A stretch of 64,000 nucleotides of DNA from Pectinophora gossypiella (Eukaryota; Arthropoda; Insecta; Lepidoptera; Gelechiidae), in assembly GCF_024362695.1 (NCBI RefSeq), contig NC_065431.1, positions 5,524,624 through 5,588,623 on the forward strand. Reading direction: 5' to 3'. Positions 51,246-61,884 of the stretch are shown one piece after another. The notes under the pieces were generated by a model. It worked only from the letters and a program-made list of their open reading frames with translations. It ran no database searches and had not been told where the DNA came from. The translations under genes were made by a program, and so were the position numbers. How positions within the stretch are numbered: the first letter of the stretch is position 1; each line of letters starts with the position of its first letter.

Positions 51246-51975
51246 ACTCAGTTACATTAGAAAAATATAACGCATTAAATTTGATAAAAATGATGCATTA
51301 AAATAAATATTCTCTTAAATAAATGAGATTAAAAAACGGAAGTTTACATTAAACCGCTGTCCACCCTAAACGTGAAAAAGCCGTGAAGACAATCACTTTA
51401 TAAAGGTTAACATTATAAAATCAAAACCACTTCGAAAACGTAGAAGATATAGAAAAAAAAAGTCGACATACCTTCCAATATCGCACTTTTTACAATCACA
51501 AAGAAAGTCACTCACAGAAAAAAAATAACTATAAGACTTAAAGAAAAAGTATTTTTTTTTTGCACACAACACGATCAGATGTCCGTTCGCGATCGACTAT
51601 AATACTATAATGAATGCTGTAGATCGCTCTGTCGCACTATAGCTCACTAAAGGTATTATAACCCTTCTCATGCGCGTGAGTCAAAAAACATACGAGCCAA
51701 TTCGGCCCTAACAGCCAATTTTATAAAAAGGCCATTAAAAGTATTTATTTAATTACCCAAAGAAATATTTCAAAAATTCCCTAGAACGTTCTCTAAGTAA
51801 TTATTGTCGGTAATTAGTCATTTTATGAGTGTTAATGTAAGAAAGTACTTACAATGAGAGTGTGCATGCTATGTTCCATAAAAAAAATCAGATGGCGCTG
51901 CATATATTTAACATGATAAACCGATTTTCTCATTCAATTAATAAATAAAATCTCAAATAATTGTTGCTTTAGGAA
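51246..51975. other. Largely repeat-free non-coding stretch
   Basis: No SINE, LINE or MITE recognised and no long ORF. It contains the candidate promoter above and an agatggcgctgc motif at 51890-51901. Confidence 0.35.
51470..51670 (-). promoter_or_regulatory. Candidate distal promoter and noncoding first exon for a minus-strand gene
   Basis: In one of the few repeat-free stretches, the minus strand has a TATA-like tataatac (51660-51653). About 180 nt further a good donor context gaag|gtatgt appears (exon edge about 51476). FAR-2 lacks its 5' noncoding exon, so this could supply it across an intron of about 15 kb. Speculative. Confidence 0.2.
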
Positions 51976-52265
51976 TCATCACCAGCCCATTAACGTCCCC
52001 ACTGCTGGGGCACGGGCCTTCCCTATGGATGGATAGGGAGATCGGGCCTTAAACCACCACGCGGGCCCAGTGCGGATTGGTGGTTATTAACGACTGCTAA
52101 AGCAGCCGGGACCAACGACTTAACGTGCCTTCCGAAGCACGGAGGAGCTCGAGATGAAAACTTTTTTTTTCTGTGGTCACCCATCCTATGACCGGCCTTT
52201 GCGAAAGTCGCTTAACTTCAACAATCGCAGACCGAGCGCGTTTACCGCTGCGCCACCGAGCTCCT
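51976..52265 (-). mobile_element. 5S-like SINE
   Basis: Full-length reverse copy; box C reads ggtcacccatcct and box A gcttaacttc on the plus strand. Confidence 0.8.
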
Positions 52266-52387
52266 CAAGCTGCTGCTTTAGGAATATGTTACCTATATTG
52301 CTTCTCTTTATTTTGATCAGAATGATAATGATTGGACGATGCAATTGTGCCTGGGTGTAATAACAAGGGTCATCATTCATACATACA

Positions 52388-52710
52388 TAAACAGCCTATA
52401 TACGTCCCACTGCTGGGCACAGGCCTCCCCTCAATCAACCGGAGGGGGTATGGAGCATACTCCACCACGCTGTTCCACTGCGGGTTGGTGAAGGTGTTTT
52501 TACGGTTAATAGCCGGGACCAACAGTTTAACGTGCCCTCCGAAGCACGGAATCATCTTACTTTTTCAGACAATCAGGTGATTCAAGCCTGAAAAGTCCTT
52601 ACCAAACAAAGGACACTCTCACAAAGTGATTTCGACCATGTCCCCATCGGGAATCGAACCCGGACCTCCAGATCGTGAGCCTGACGCTCTAACCACTAGA
52701 CCACGGAGGC
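52388..52710 (-). mobile_element. SINE-A, full-length
   Basis: Reverse-oriented: starts with the tail (aaacagcctatatacgtccc) and ends with the head (ccactagaccacggaggc). Confidence 0.85.
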
Positions 52711-53065
52711 TGTTATCATCATTTATACCCAAAAACAAAGATAAAAGATGCATATGTCTGTTATCCGTGAAATTAGAAGGTTAAGACAATAAAGTACAGC
52801 GCCATCTATGAATATTTAAAATAAATATTCAAAAAATTCGCGAGAAAGTTCATTAAGTAATTATTGTCATTAAATAGTCATGTAAGAAAAGTATTACAAT
52901 TAAATAATGACCTGTTTTATGGATGTGTCATCACGTGAAGGTACCGCGATTTTAAAGAAATACCAAGTCAAGAGTACATACTCCAAACATCACGCCTATA
53001 CCCGCTAAGGGTTAGGCAGAGGCTTATAGTATCTATAGGTATGCTTATGCATCCACTCCTCGCTA

Positions 53066-53288
53066 CCCCGCCGGCGTGGTCGACGACTTCCCTCAATCAG
53101 CGCTTATCGCTATCGACCCACTAGGGTCGAGTAATTCTTTCAAATATTTTTCCTCTCTAACGACGCCCTGAGCCGAGGTTCGCGCCCAACTGGGCACCCT
53201 CAGGCCTTCAGCGCTCCCCATTTGTCCGGCCAAGTAGTTAATGCCATCTGCGGCAAATCTACAATAAGTCACGTCAAAAAAAAAGAAA
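53066..53288 (+). mobile_element. Jockey-like LINE 3' end
   Basis: From ccgccggcgtggtcg to cacgtc plus poly(A), with a deletion inside the 3'UTR near 53205. Confidence 0.65.
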
Positions 53289-53424
53289 AACCATCTATGT
53301 GTAAGTCGCATGTAATAGAGGGGAGCTTATGAGCTTATTGCCATTAACCGGGTGCAAATTCTTGATATCAACAATCTATGATCCAAACATGAATTCAAAC
53401 TCCTGTAATTCTAAGCGCGCATCT

Positions 53425-53712
53425 GCGGAAATGGGAGCCATCGGTACGGCAATGCAGGACGGATGGGGCTAGTCACCGGAACTGTAACGTGGAACCTGAC
53501 AGAGGGCAGCAGTAACTGTCAGTACTATTCATAGGCGGAGGACATGAGTCCTAGCACGGCTTTGAAATAGACTACTCTGGGCGCCATTCCACTCGCGTCA
53601 GACAGTACTGCGGGGTGGAAGGCAAGCGGGAAACCACTGCCCTATTTTCCCCTAAAAAAGTAGCATGGAGAATACCATCGACAAGAGTGTGGCTCTTAAA
53701 TAAATTATTAAT
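53425..53712 (+). mobile_element. RTE-like LINE 3'UTR
   Basis: From gcatctgcggaaatgggagc to cgacaagagtgtggctctta. Plus-strand counterpart of 39418-39840. Confidence 0.55.
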
Positions 53713-53912
53713 ATTATGACGTGTCTATTCGACCGTACAGCACGTAACGGGTTAAGTTATTATGACATCGAACGTCTTTATAAAGGACAATTTATGGGTT
53801 ATTGGTAATACGCAACGGCGTTCGTAGCATGCACTCGCTATTAATAAAACCAATCTATTTATAAACATAAACAGTCTATAAACATCCCACTGCTGGGCAG
53901 TACTTTTATACA

Positions 53913-54652
53913 GGTTGTTAGCGACATCGTAACGAAAATTTTGAGGGATGATTCAGACCATGATCCTGAGTTGATATCAAGTGGAACTTTCCGTTGGAAA
54001 AGTGGAACTGAAAATATAAAAAACACAAACATTTTCATGAATTTTCCGACAGGAAATTCTTCTTGATATCAACTCAGGATCATGGTCTGAATCATCCCCC
54101 CAGTACTTGTTACGATGTCACTTACACCCTATCTACCTGTACGTACTTGTACGGGGTGTAAGTGACATCGTAACCAATACTGAGGGGGATGATTCAGCTC
54201 ATTATTCTGAGTTAATGTTAAGTGGAATTTTCCATTGCAAAAGTATAGAATTGACAATAATTAAAATAACACATGAGGAGCTCGGTGGCGCAGCGGTAAA
54301 CGCGCTCGGTCTGCGATTGTTGAAGTTAAGCAACTTTCGCAAAGGCCGGTCATAGGATGGGTGACCACAAAAAAAAGTTTTCATCTCGAACACCTCCGTG
54401 TTTCGGAAGGCACGTTAAGCCGTTGGTCCCGGCTGCATTAGTAGTCGTTAATAACCACCAATCCGCACTGGGCCCGCGTGGTGGTTTAAGGCCCGATCTC
54501 CCTATCCATCCATAGGGAAGGCCCGTGCCCCAGCTGTGGGGACGTTAATGGGCTGATGATGAAAAACAACACAAAAAACATAAATTTTGTGACGGAAGAA
54601 AGAAAGAAAGAAACATAGACTGAATCGGTATTCATTACGATGTTACTAACAC
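53913..54652. mobile_element. Four-armed foldback element carrying a 5S-like SINE
   Basis: First hairpin 53913-54130, spacer 54131-54155, second hairpin from 54156 whose loop holds the SINE 54275-54564. The distal arm is eroded to about 54652. Confidence 0.65.
54275..54564 (+). mobile_element. 5S-like SINE (tRNA/5S chimera), reference copy
   Basis: Head gaggagctcggtggcgcagc resembles a tRNA A-box region. 54322-54366 carries 5S-rRNA-like promoter boxes: gaagttaagcaac (box A), ggccggtca (intermediate element) and aggatgggtgacc (box C). The shared SINE core (ggcacgttaagccgttggtc) and a tail ending in ggctgatgatg follow. It is inserted in the loop of a foldback element. Confidence 0.8.
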
Positions 54653-54724
54653 ATAATGACTCCACGGTTGACAAGGTTGGTTATCCTTACAACCCACACA
54701 ATAAAGGTCTGTCTTCTGCCAGTG

Positions 54725-55353
54725 TACGGTCACGAGCATTAATATACAGGGTGTTAGTGACGTCGTAACGAAAACTTTGAGGGATGATTCAGGCCATGAT
54801 TCTGTGTGAATTTTCCGTCGCAAAAGAATGGAATGAAAAATAATTTAAAAAAACACAAACATTTTCATGAATTTTCCGACAAGAAATTCCACTTAATATC
54901 AACTCAGAATCATGGTCTGAATCATCCCCCTCAGAATTCGTTACGGTGTCACTAACACCCATACCTACTTGTATGGCTATCTGTATGTACTGGTACGGGG
55001 TGTAAGTGACATCGTAACGAATACTGAGGGGGCTCATTTAGCTCATTATTCTGAGTTAATATCAAGTGGAATTTTCGATCGCAAAAGTATAAAATTGAAA
55101 TTAATTAAAAAAATAATAAAAAAAAAACATGATTTTACGACGGAAAATTCCACTTGATTTTAACTCAGAATCATGGTCTGAATCATCCCCCTCAGTATTC
55201 GTTACGATGTTACTAACACCCAGTATATACACTTTGGTACCATGTCACATTAACTTTTTTGACAAATTGAACTGTAAGTCTCACTAAATGTCAAATATTA
55301 TGGTTAGTGCCACAGAGTCCTAAAGTGGGTACATTATATTGTTCATGACTGTA
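54725..55353 (-). mobile_element. TACAGTCATGAGC MITE split by a four-armed foldback
   Basis: Left end 54725-54746 (tacggtcacgagcattaata) and right part 55224-55353 make one copy when the insert 54747-55223 is ignored. Confidence 0.7.
54747..55223. mobile_element. Four-armed foldback element nested in a different MITE
   Basis: 477 bp, same two-hairpin design and spacer as 25682-26170. TATA at 54743-54746 and 55224-55227. It interrupts the TACAGTCATGAGC MITE spanning 54725-55353. Confidence 0.8.
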
Positions 55354-55565
55354 CAGTGCACTTGCGGCGGAAATCTAAATCCAAGAAAAATAGCATATTG
55401 CAATACAATATAGAATACAATACAATACAATACACAATAAATGTTTTATTGCTCATAAACACAACAAACAAAAGTAGTGTAATAATGGTGTTTATTGTTG
55501 TAAGTTAATAAAAACAAAGTGTTTGTAACAACATTGTTGATTGAACACTTAATAAGACATAACTT

Positions 55566-55930
55566 TTTTTATAATGTGACTTATCGTAGATTTGCCACAA
55601 ATGCCATTAACTACTTGGCCGGACAAATGGGGAGCGCTGAAGGCTCTCACCCGGTACAAAATTTAAGACAACAGGCTTGAGGGTGCCCAGGCGCTCTCGG
55701 CTCAGGGCGTCGTCTGAGAGGAAGAATATTTGAAGGAATTAATCGACCCTAGTGGGTCGATAGCGATAAGCGCTGAATGAGGGAAATCGTCGACTACGCC
55801 GGCGCGGCGGGGTCGGTGTTTGGTGTCGCGAGCTGATTGGCTGCCTCTATAGCTAGAGTAATCGGATCATCGCGATCGTATATTACGTCCTTCGGACGCC
55901 GAAACTTTTCAGTACCGTCCCTAAGGTAAA
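55566..55930 (-). mobile_element. Jockey-like LINE 3' end
   Basis: Reverse-oriented copy from gtgacttatcgtag through the ORF end to ttcagtaccgtccctaag, with small deletions in the 3'UTR. Confidence 0.65.
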
Positions 55931-55954
55931 ATAGAAAGAACGTAAGATTAATAT

Positions 55955-56348
55955 ATTTTTTTTGTTTTCCCCGAAGAGTAAGGAAAAGGGAACTATGCCC
56001 ATACAGCCATGTCTGACGTATTTTTTTCTTGATGATTAATGAAATGATGAAATGTGATGATGATGAAACCTAAGCCCCCACCCTCGGAGTAGACTCCTAC
56101 TCCGGACCCCAAACGAATTAACTCAAAAGTCCGCATAAACTTTCGAGTTATGAAGCGGCTTCTTCCCATGAAGCGAAAATAGGCAGATACACTTTGTTCA
56201 TTGAATACTCCGATATAATAACACACGCGAAAGTCTTCCGACTAAATTAAAGCGATCATTAACCACAAAACACCACTTCGTATTAATTATTTAGATTACT
56301 CAATGAAGAAAGCAACTGTCCCGTTCCCGTTTCCCGCTAAAAAGCCGT
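55955..56348 (+). repeat. Interspersed repeat with a CGGAGTAGACTCC hairpin, copy 2
   Basis: Matches about 12928-13312 (ttttcccgcagggtaagg ... cccgtttcccgccaaaaag). Shorter pieces lie at 56376-56440 (plus) and 7600-7735 (minus, internally deleted). Nature unknown; carries a short palindrome but no coding frame. Confidence 0.6.
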
Positions 56349-56469
56349 AAGATTGATAATCAAGAGAGATTTCTTTTGTTTCGGTTTTCACCGAAGGGCA
56401 AGGCAAAGGGAACTATGCACATACAGCCAAGTGTTATGTATTTTATATCTGAAAATTCGTTAATGTCAC

Positions 56470-56752
56470 TCGTTCACTGGTAGGCAATCCTGTTGACCCT
56501 CACTGTGAGGTTGCAGGTTTGATTCCCAACATGGGCCTAAACTAATGATTTTCGAAATTGGATCATAAATTATCACGTGCTCAACAGTCAAAGAAATTAT
56601 CCTGATTAAAGTGAGAAATGCGTTTCGGAGATATGGGTTCTAACTTGTATTGGGCTGTTTTAAGTGAATCGCTTCTGTAAAAAAAACCGGACCTGTCAAA
56701 TCTTCAGGTTAGGTAAGCGGACCCTTCAAACGGGATAACGCTAAGGAGATGA
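56470..56752 (+). mobile_element. SINE-D, degraded
   Basis: B box aggtttgattcc, body and tail (aggttaggtaagcggaccc) with deletions. A minus-strand head fragment lies at 56945-57030, a plus-strand body fragment at 22530-22605, and a minus-strand copy split by a LINE at 35440-35665. Confidence 0.6.
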
Positions 56753-57537
56753 TGAAGTACTTGATAAAAATCATTTATGATTTCCCAACCCCCCACCCCC
56801 TCACCTTATGGTTTTCTGGAAGAAATCGCTTTAAGCGGATAAGTCCGCCATGTTGAGAGTCTTTTCGTAATTATTTCTTTTTATTTTGGTGCAATAAAGT
56901 ATAATTGTATTTGTATTATGATTTAAACATTAATTAAAAATCCATTGGTTTAGGCCCGTGCTGGATTTGAACCTGAGACCTCACATTGAGAGTCAAATGT
57001 TCTTCCATCCAGGCTACCACGGGTCTAAATAAGAATTTTGGTTTGTATGGTATGTTAAACGCCTGAAGAAATGTGCACGCAACATAAAGATGATATTTCT
57101 ATCAGGCGCTGCACGAGTTCAAGTATGAGTAGTTCTAGACAAAGGGTTCTGGGTTTAAAGGTAAGAGAGAAAAGATACTTTATAGGTAAGCATGTTCTAT
57201 CCTGTTCCACATAGTCACTTACTAACTTGTCACTTGATATTGTGGTCATATTATGCTATCTAGTAAGAAAACATAAATATAAATAGCCTATACACGTCCC
57301 ACTGCTGGGCACAGACCTCCCCTCAATCAACCGAGGGGGTATGGAGCATACTCCACCACGCTGCTCCACTGCGCTCCAATGATGCACATAGATTGAAGAT
57401 AAACGCTATGAGTAAACAATTTTGCGGTGATACCTGTCACGATCCATACATCCGTGTAGGGCCCTGAAACAGACTTGTTGCATGAACTCACGGAATAACA
57501 AGAAGTTGACATAACATAACATTACGCCTGTATCGGC

Positions 57538-58022
57538 CTCCGCCTCAGTGGTCCAGTGGTTAAGCGTTAGGCTCACGATACGGAGGTCCCGGGTTCGAAT
57601 CCCAGTGGGGACAAATCAGAAAAATCTCTTTATGATCCTTAGGTTAGGCATTACAGGCCGATCACCCGAACGTTCGAAAGTAAGATGATCCGTGCTTCGG
57701 AAGGCACGTTAAGCCGGGACCAACGGCGATAAAGGGATACAGGCGTCTTCTTCTTCTATCGTGTGGGTTGTGAGGTGGATTATCAACCCCGTCAACCCTG
57801 GTGTCCGGGTTACTATTGAGCCGCCAAAGGCCCTTGACATGGCTCATGTAACGACTACATACTTACATCACTAAGCATGATCTGTGCTTCGGAAGGCACG
57901 TTAAGCCGTTGGTCCCGGCTGCATTAGCAGTCGTTAATAACCACCAATCCGCACTGGGCCCGCGTGGTGGTTTAAGACCCAATCTCCCCATCCATCCACA
58001 GGGAAGGCCCGGGCTGATGATG
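57538..58022. mobile_element. Mosaic of SINE-B head, inverted SINE-B tail and 5S-like SINE tail
   Basis: 57538-57735 is a plus-strand SINE-B head and core, 57748-57870 a minus-strand SINE-B tail, and 57876-58022 a plus-strand core and tail of the 5S-like SINE. No intact unit remains. Confidence 0.65.
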
Positions 58023-58077
58023 ATTCTTATTATTGTTATTTTCATTAATGAATGAATGGAAGGCTGTTATGCTGTTC

Positions 58078-58340
58078 TGGGAGCAAATAAAAAACATAGA
58101 ACACGTTCAGCTGCTTGTCTTCCCGGGCATGTCGTAAAAACCGACAGAGGGATTGTGTCCTCTAACATGATGGACTAATGTTATGGGCGATAGGCTGATC
58201 CCTTATCACCATAAGGTTCATCATATCCAGCTTACGACATCGTATCAACAGTGGCTGCAAGTTGTCTTTGATTACTTGTGGCTCTATCCACCCCATTAGG
58301 GATAACGGGCGTGAGTTTATGTATGTATGTAATGAATGGA
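58078..58340 (+). mobile_element. LINE 3' end, GGGATTACGGGCGTGAG family
   Basis: Body from tgttctgggagcaaat to ggcgtgagtttatgtatgta. It is the plus-strand counterpart of 46700-46975. Confidence 0.55.
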
Positions 58341-58497
58341 AGGGTTTATTTTCTCGTTGATTGCCTGGCCCAACAGGGTATTTTTATTTTTCCATAATAC
58401 TTACGTTTATGTATAAAATTTTCCGAATGCGTCATTTTAATAAGATATTGGAAAATTTATACTTAATATTCTTAGTAATATAATAATAGAAGAATAG

Positions 58498-58745
58498 GCT
58501 AGTTTCCAACTAGTCAAATCAGTTACTTTTTACTAAACGTCAAAACACGAAATTACTATGGAATTTGTATGAAAACGCACAATGTGACGTCATAGAAAAA
58601 CGTAATAAAATGTCGAACTTATTATTACGTTTTTCTTGATTAAAATTCATAACTAAGTTAAATAAAATAAAGAAAATGCTTTTCGTTAGTTTCACATTTG
58701 TGTTTATTTAGTAATCAGAATTTCATAATTTATCTTGAACCTGGT
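58498..58745 (+). repeat. CTAGTTTCCAACTAGTC interspersed repeat
   Basis: Closest match to 981-1225. It ends about 100 bp before the MITE at 58846; the same two families are combined at 14088-14740. Confidence 0.55.
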
Positions 58746-58845
58746 ACACGACCCAATTAATATCTATACATAGTCTATTTAGTAGCAGTAGCACACATTT
58801 TTCTCTAAACCGCAATGAGAGATAATTAATGTAGGTCTAGATAAT

Positions 58846-59226
58846 GGCCCCGATTCCTGCAGACACCACTTCTAATTTTACTTTAAGTTATACCCGTCAT
58901 ATTCTTACCCGCCGAAAAGGAAAGGGACGGATGATTGACAGCTCTTAATTTTAGGAAGAATGAGTAAATGAATGAATAACCCGGGCGAATCAAAAAGGTA
59001 TCTCGCTGGTATGCAAACCGTTCGACGTGTGCTGTCAACTTAATTCTGTCGGGTTATTGGCCAAAGTAAAAATTTTAGACGGTTGTTTTAGATTGGTGCT
59101 TAAAATTGACGTGTGTTCCTTAAATTCTATGCTTGTCGATTACCCGTCCCTTTCCTTTTCGGCGGATAAGAAAATGACAGATATAACATAAAATAAAATT
59201 AGATGGCGTCTGTAGGAATTAGCACC
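58846..59226. mobile_element. GGCCCCGATTCC foldback MITE, complete
   Basis: 381 bp with the same arms and interior (ataacccgggcgaatcaaaa). Partial copies: 18855-19135 (arms diverged), 15072-15137, and the window's first 140 bp. Confidence 0.75.
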
Positions 59227-60013
59227 ATTATATTACTAGAATACTAAGTATAAGCATGGGTTCTCATCGCGAACATTAGGAAACATTGTTCAAAAAAATT
59301 TCAATAGATGACGCTAATAGTACCGATTTGTAATTAAAGTTTCTTTAAAAGCCAATAATCGATAAATAGGCACTAAAATTATGTTTTATAATTTAAAAGT
59401 TATACTCCAACCAAAAGTTAATCAAAGATATTGGCATTTAATGGAGATTTTTATATTTTTAAATTTAGTGGTTACTCTAGCGGATTTACGTCGGAACTAC
59501 GTCGAGTATGGAGCTTGTTGAGGGGTTGAACGTTCTCGTTTTTATTAACGCCATCTATAATTATGTGTAAGAAGCTCGCTTAAAGTTGCGCCATCTATCG
59601 TTAATTATTGCAACATCGATCTAGCTTTGCCACAGATAATAAAATATTACGTTTTTAAAAGATTGTGTTTATTTGCAAAATACATTTTATTGAATTAATT
59701 AAATGTTTAGTTGTAATTCTCATAAATTATGGGAGATACAATATCAAATTTAAAAAAAAAATATAACCTGTATAAATATCATTTAAAACTAAATTTGAGA
59801 ACAAAAAAAAAACGCAACTTTCAAATAACGTAGGTAGGTTAGTAACCTACCTATGTTTGAAAATGTTTGTTTTCGTTTGAATTACGAGTCGAACGCGCCT
59901 TCTACGTTTTGTGTATTGTGGTTTACAAACTAACCCTGGACTGAAATCGAACTTTGATTTGGCTTCATGAAACCTGCTTTCACGTAGCGGCACAGGAACA
60001 GTGGTTATAAAAA
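59227..60013. promoter_or_regulatory. THAP gene upstream region
   Basis: No repeats recognised. Two gccatcta motifs (59550 and 59590) and a near-perfect palindrome, taggtaggtta / taacctaccta, at 59831-59853. The promoter presumably lies here, but no clear core element was found. Confidence 0.35.
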
Positions 60014-61884
60014 ATGTCTGCACACAATTGTTCTTATTATAATTGTACAAATTCTTCGGAACAGAAGTCAATGTTCCGTTTTCCGTGGGATGACGTCAAC
60101 CGCCTAAAAGTATGGCTTGAGAATTGCGGTAAGTAGTTAAATGTTTACTTTTATTTATTTTTAATATTAAACTGCAAAAAGTTATCAAACAAACAATTTG
60201 ATAGAATCAATGACAATCAAAACTGGAATAAAATAAAAAGAAATACCTAATTAACATGGTGGGAAAGTTATTGCCACTCCCCCTACTTGCTAGACTATTA
60301 TTTTGGTACCTAATCGGTTTATCATTTGTCACCATTTATCATTTAGTTTACCATAATTAATGTAATACTTAAACTCAAGCTGAGATCAACAATTTAGAGT
60401 AGTAGAACAGTTTTTTCTGTCTGAAGAACATAATATAATTAGGTATTGTGCTCAATGTCAATTTGGAATTATTAAATTAACTTTTGTACAATTGGGTAAT
60501 TTAGCATGGCATATAGATATACTAATCAAACTTGAAAATCATAATTAGTGATTTTTAACATATTCTTACTGGGAACTCAGGGCCTCCAGATTCTGAACCA
60601 ATTGCTATAACTACTAAAGCACTGGAATAGTCAAAAACTTGTAAAGTACCTACTATATACCAATACTGTATGCGATGGATTTATATTTCCAAGTGAACTG
60701 TGGAATAAAAGGGACAAAAGTTAAAAAAAGTCAATCAAGTACATAATTATTGCTGAATTTTGGACTGTTTTATTGAACATTTTATAGACCAGGGCGGTTA
60801 AAATAGCCACATCGAAGCAATTCATCTAAGAAAGCAATATTGCAGTTTCACATTTGTGCATATAAAAGTAAGTGTGCGATGCAAACAAATGTCAAATAGC
60901 AATATTGCTTTCTTAGATGAATTGCTTTGATGTAGCCATTTTGGCCCCCCAGATATCTACTTACACATTTACTTTTAATTTAAGATGAAAATAAATAAAA
61001 ATAAAACATTAATTTATTTCTTCTTATACAGTCTTAATAGATACCTAAGATAAACTACTATCTACCAAACCTACAGTTTTGTACCAATTTCACACATCGG
61101 GACTGTGTACAGAAGCCAGGAACCCAAATGAGGTATACCTAGTATCTTGGTCTCGCTCACACCTGACCACCTTTCAGCAGGTAACAATCTATACATACAT
61201 TATGTATAGGTAGGTACCTACAAGAACTTAATAAGACATGTCAAAAGTTGCTGTTTTAGTAGATTCTGCCTCTGTGTATTATTGATTAGAACATTAGGCT
61301 TATGATCTGGAGGTCCGGGTACTGTTTCTGATATTATCAAAATTACTTTGTGAGATTATTCATCACAAATCAAATATTTTTAATGATCACAAACAGTTAG
61401 AACATACAAAAATTTATGCAACATACCTACTACAGTACACATGGGAGGCCTGTTTAAGCAATTTCTTCCAGGGAACCACTACCATGATCCAACCATTAAT
61501 CTTTGTTTAGTTATGACATTGCGGACTAAGTCACTTAATTGTCCGAAAAAGTAAGAGTAAGCTTTGCTTCAGAAATTATATAGTTGGTCCGGGCTACCAC
61601 CAAAACGATTACCTCCTGTTATTTGAGGGTAGAGACGATCCAGCAGTGGAACATCTATAGGCTATTTATGTTTTATTGAAAATTATATTCTTTTCTTGTA
61701 GGTAATATGAACATTGCCCACTTGCCTGCAGAAAATTTGCGGTCAAGGTATTTATGCATTGACCATTTCAATATCAAGTATGTACGAAATGAGACTGGTC
61801 ATAGAAAAAGACTCCAGAGAAGTGCAGTTCCAGAACCATATCAGACTCAAGACGTTCAAAATCACTCAAGCACTTCCTCACCAG
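60014..61884 (+). CDS. THAP-domain zinc-finger protein (N-terminal exons)
   Basis: Exon 1 is 60014-60128 and exon 2 is 61702-61884, joined in phase 1 through GT-AG sites; a donor (GTAAGC) follows exon 2, so the protein continues. The 99 visible residues hold a full THAP domain: C2CH zinc ligands Cys6, Cys11, Cys57 and His60 (Cys-x4-Cys, 45 residues, Cys-x2-His), FPW at 23-25, Trp34, and AVP at 80-82 corresponding to the family's AVPTIF motif. THAP domains bind DNA in a sequence-specific way; some are host transcription factors and others are P-element-like transposases. No transposase domain is visible here, so the role is open. The start has a good context (AAAAATGT). A possible last exon at 63938-63993 is in frame and listed separately. 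Confidence 0.85.
60789..60952. mobile_element. GAAGCAATTCATC foldback MITE, complete
   Basis: About 164 bp hairpin with arms of about 50 bp (ccacatcgaagcaattcatc / gatgaattgctttgatgtag). In the THAP intron. Relatives: 1831-1965, 5650-5765 and 25608-26256 (split). Confidence 0.7.
61264..61680 (+). mobile_element. Old, interrupted SINE-A in the THAP intron
   Basis: Head and B box region at 61264-61360, then unrelated sequence, then a degraded core and tail at 61495-61675 (gtccgaaaaagtaagag ... ccagcagtggaacatctata). It ends about 25 bp before THAP exon 2. Confidence 0.55.

Larger units (their letters stand above)
60129..61701 (+). other. THAP intron 1
   Basis: GTAAGT donor at 60129, TTGTAG acceptor at 61701. 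Holds a complete foldback MITE (60789-60952) and an old SINE-A (61264-61680); the rest is AT-rich and unremarkable. Confidence 0.7.

Noticed and set aside
54322..54366. A 5S rRNA gene
   Set aside because: Only the internal promoter part resembles 5S; the 5' and 3' stems are absent and the segment repeats as part of a SINE.
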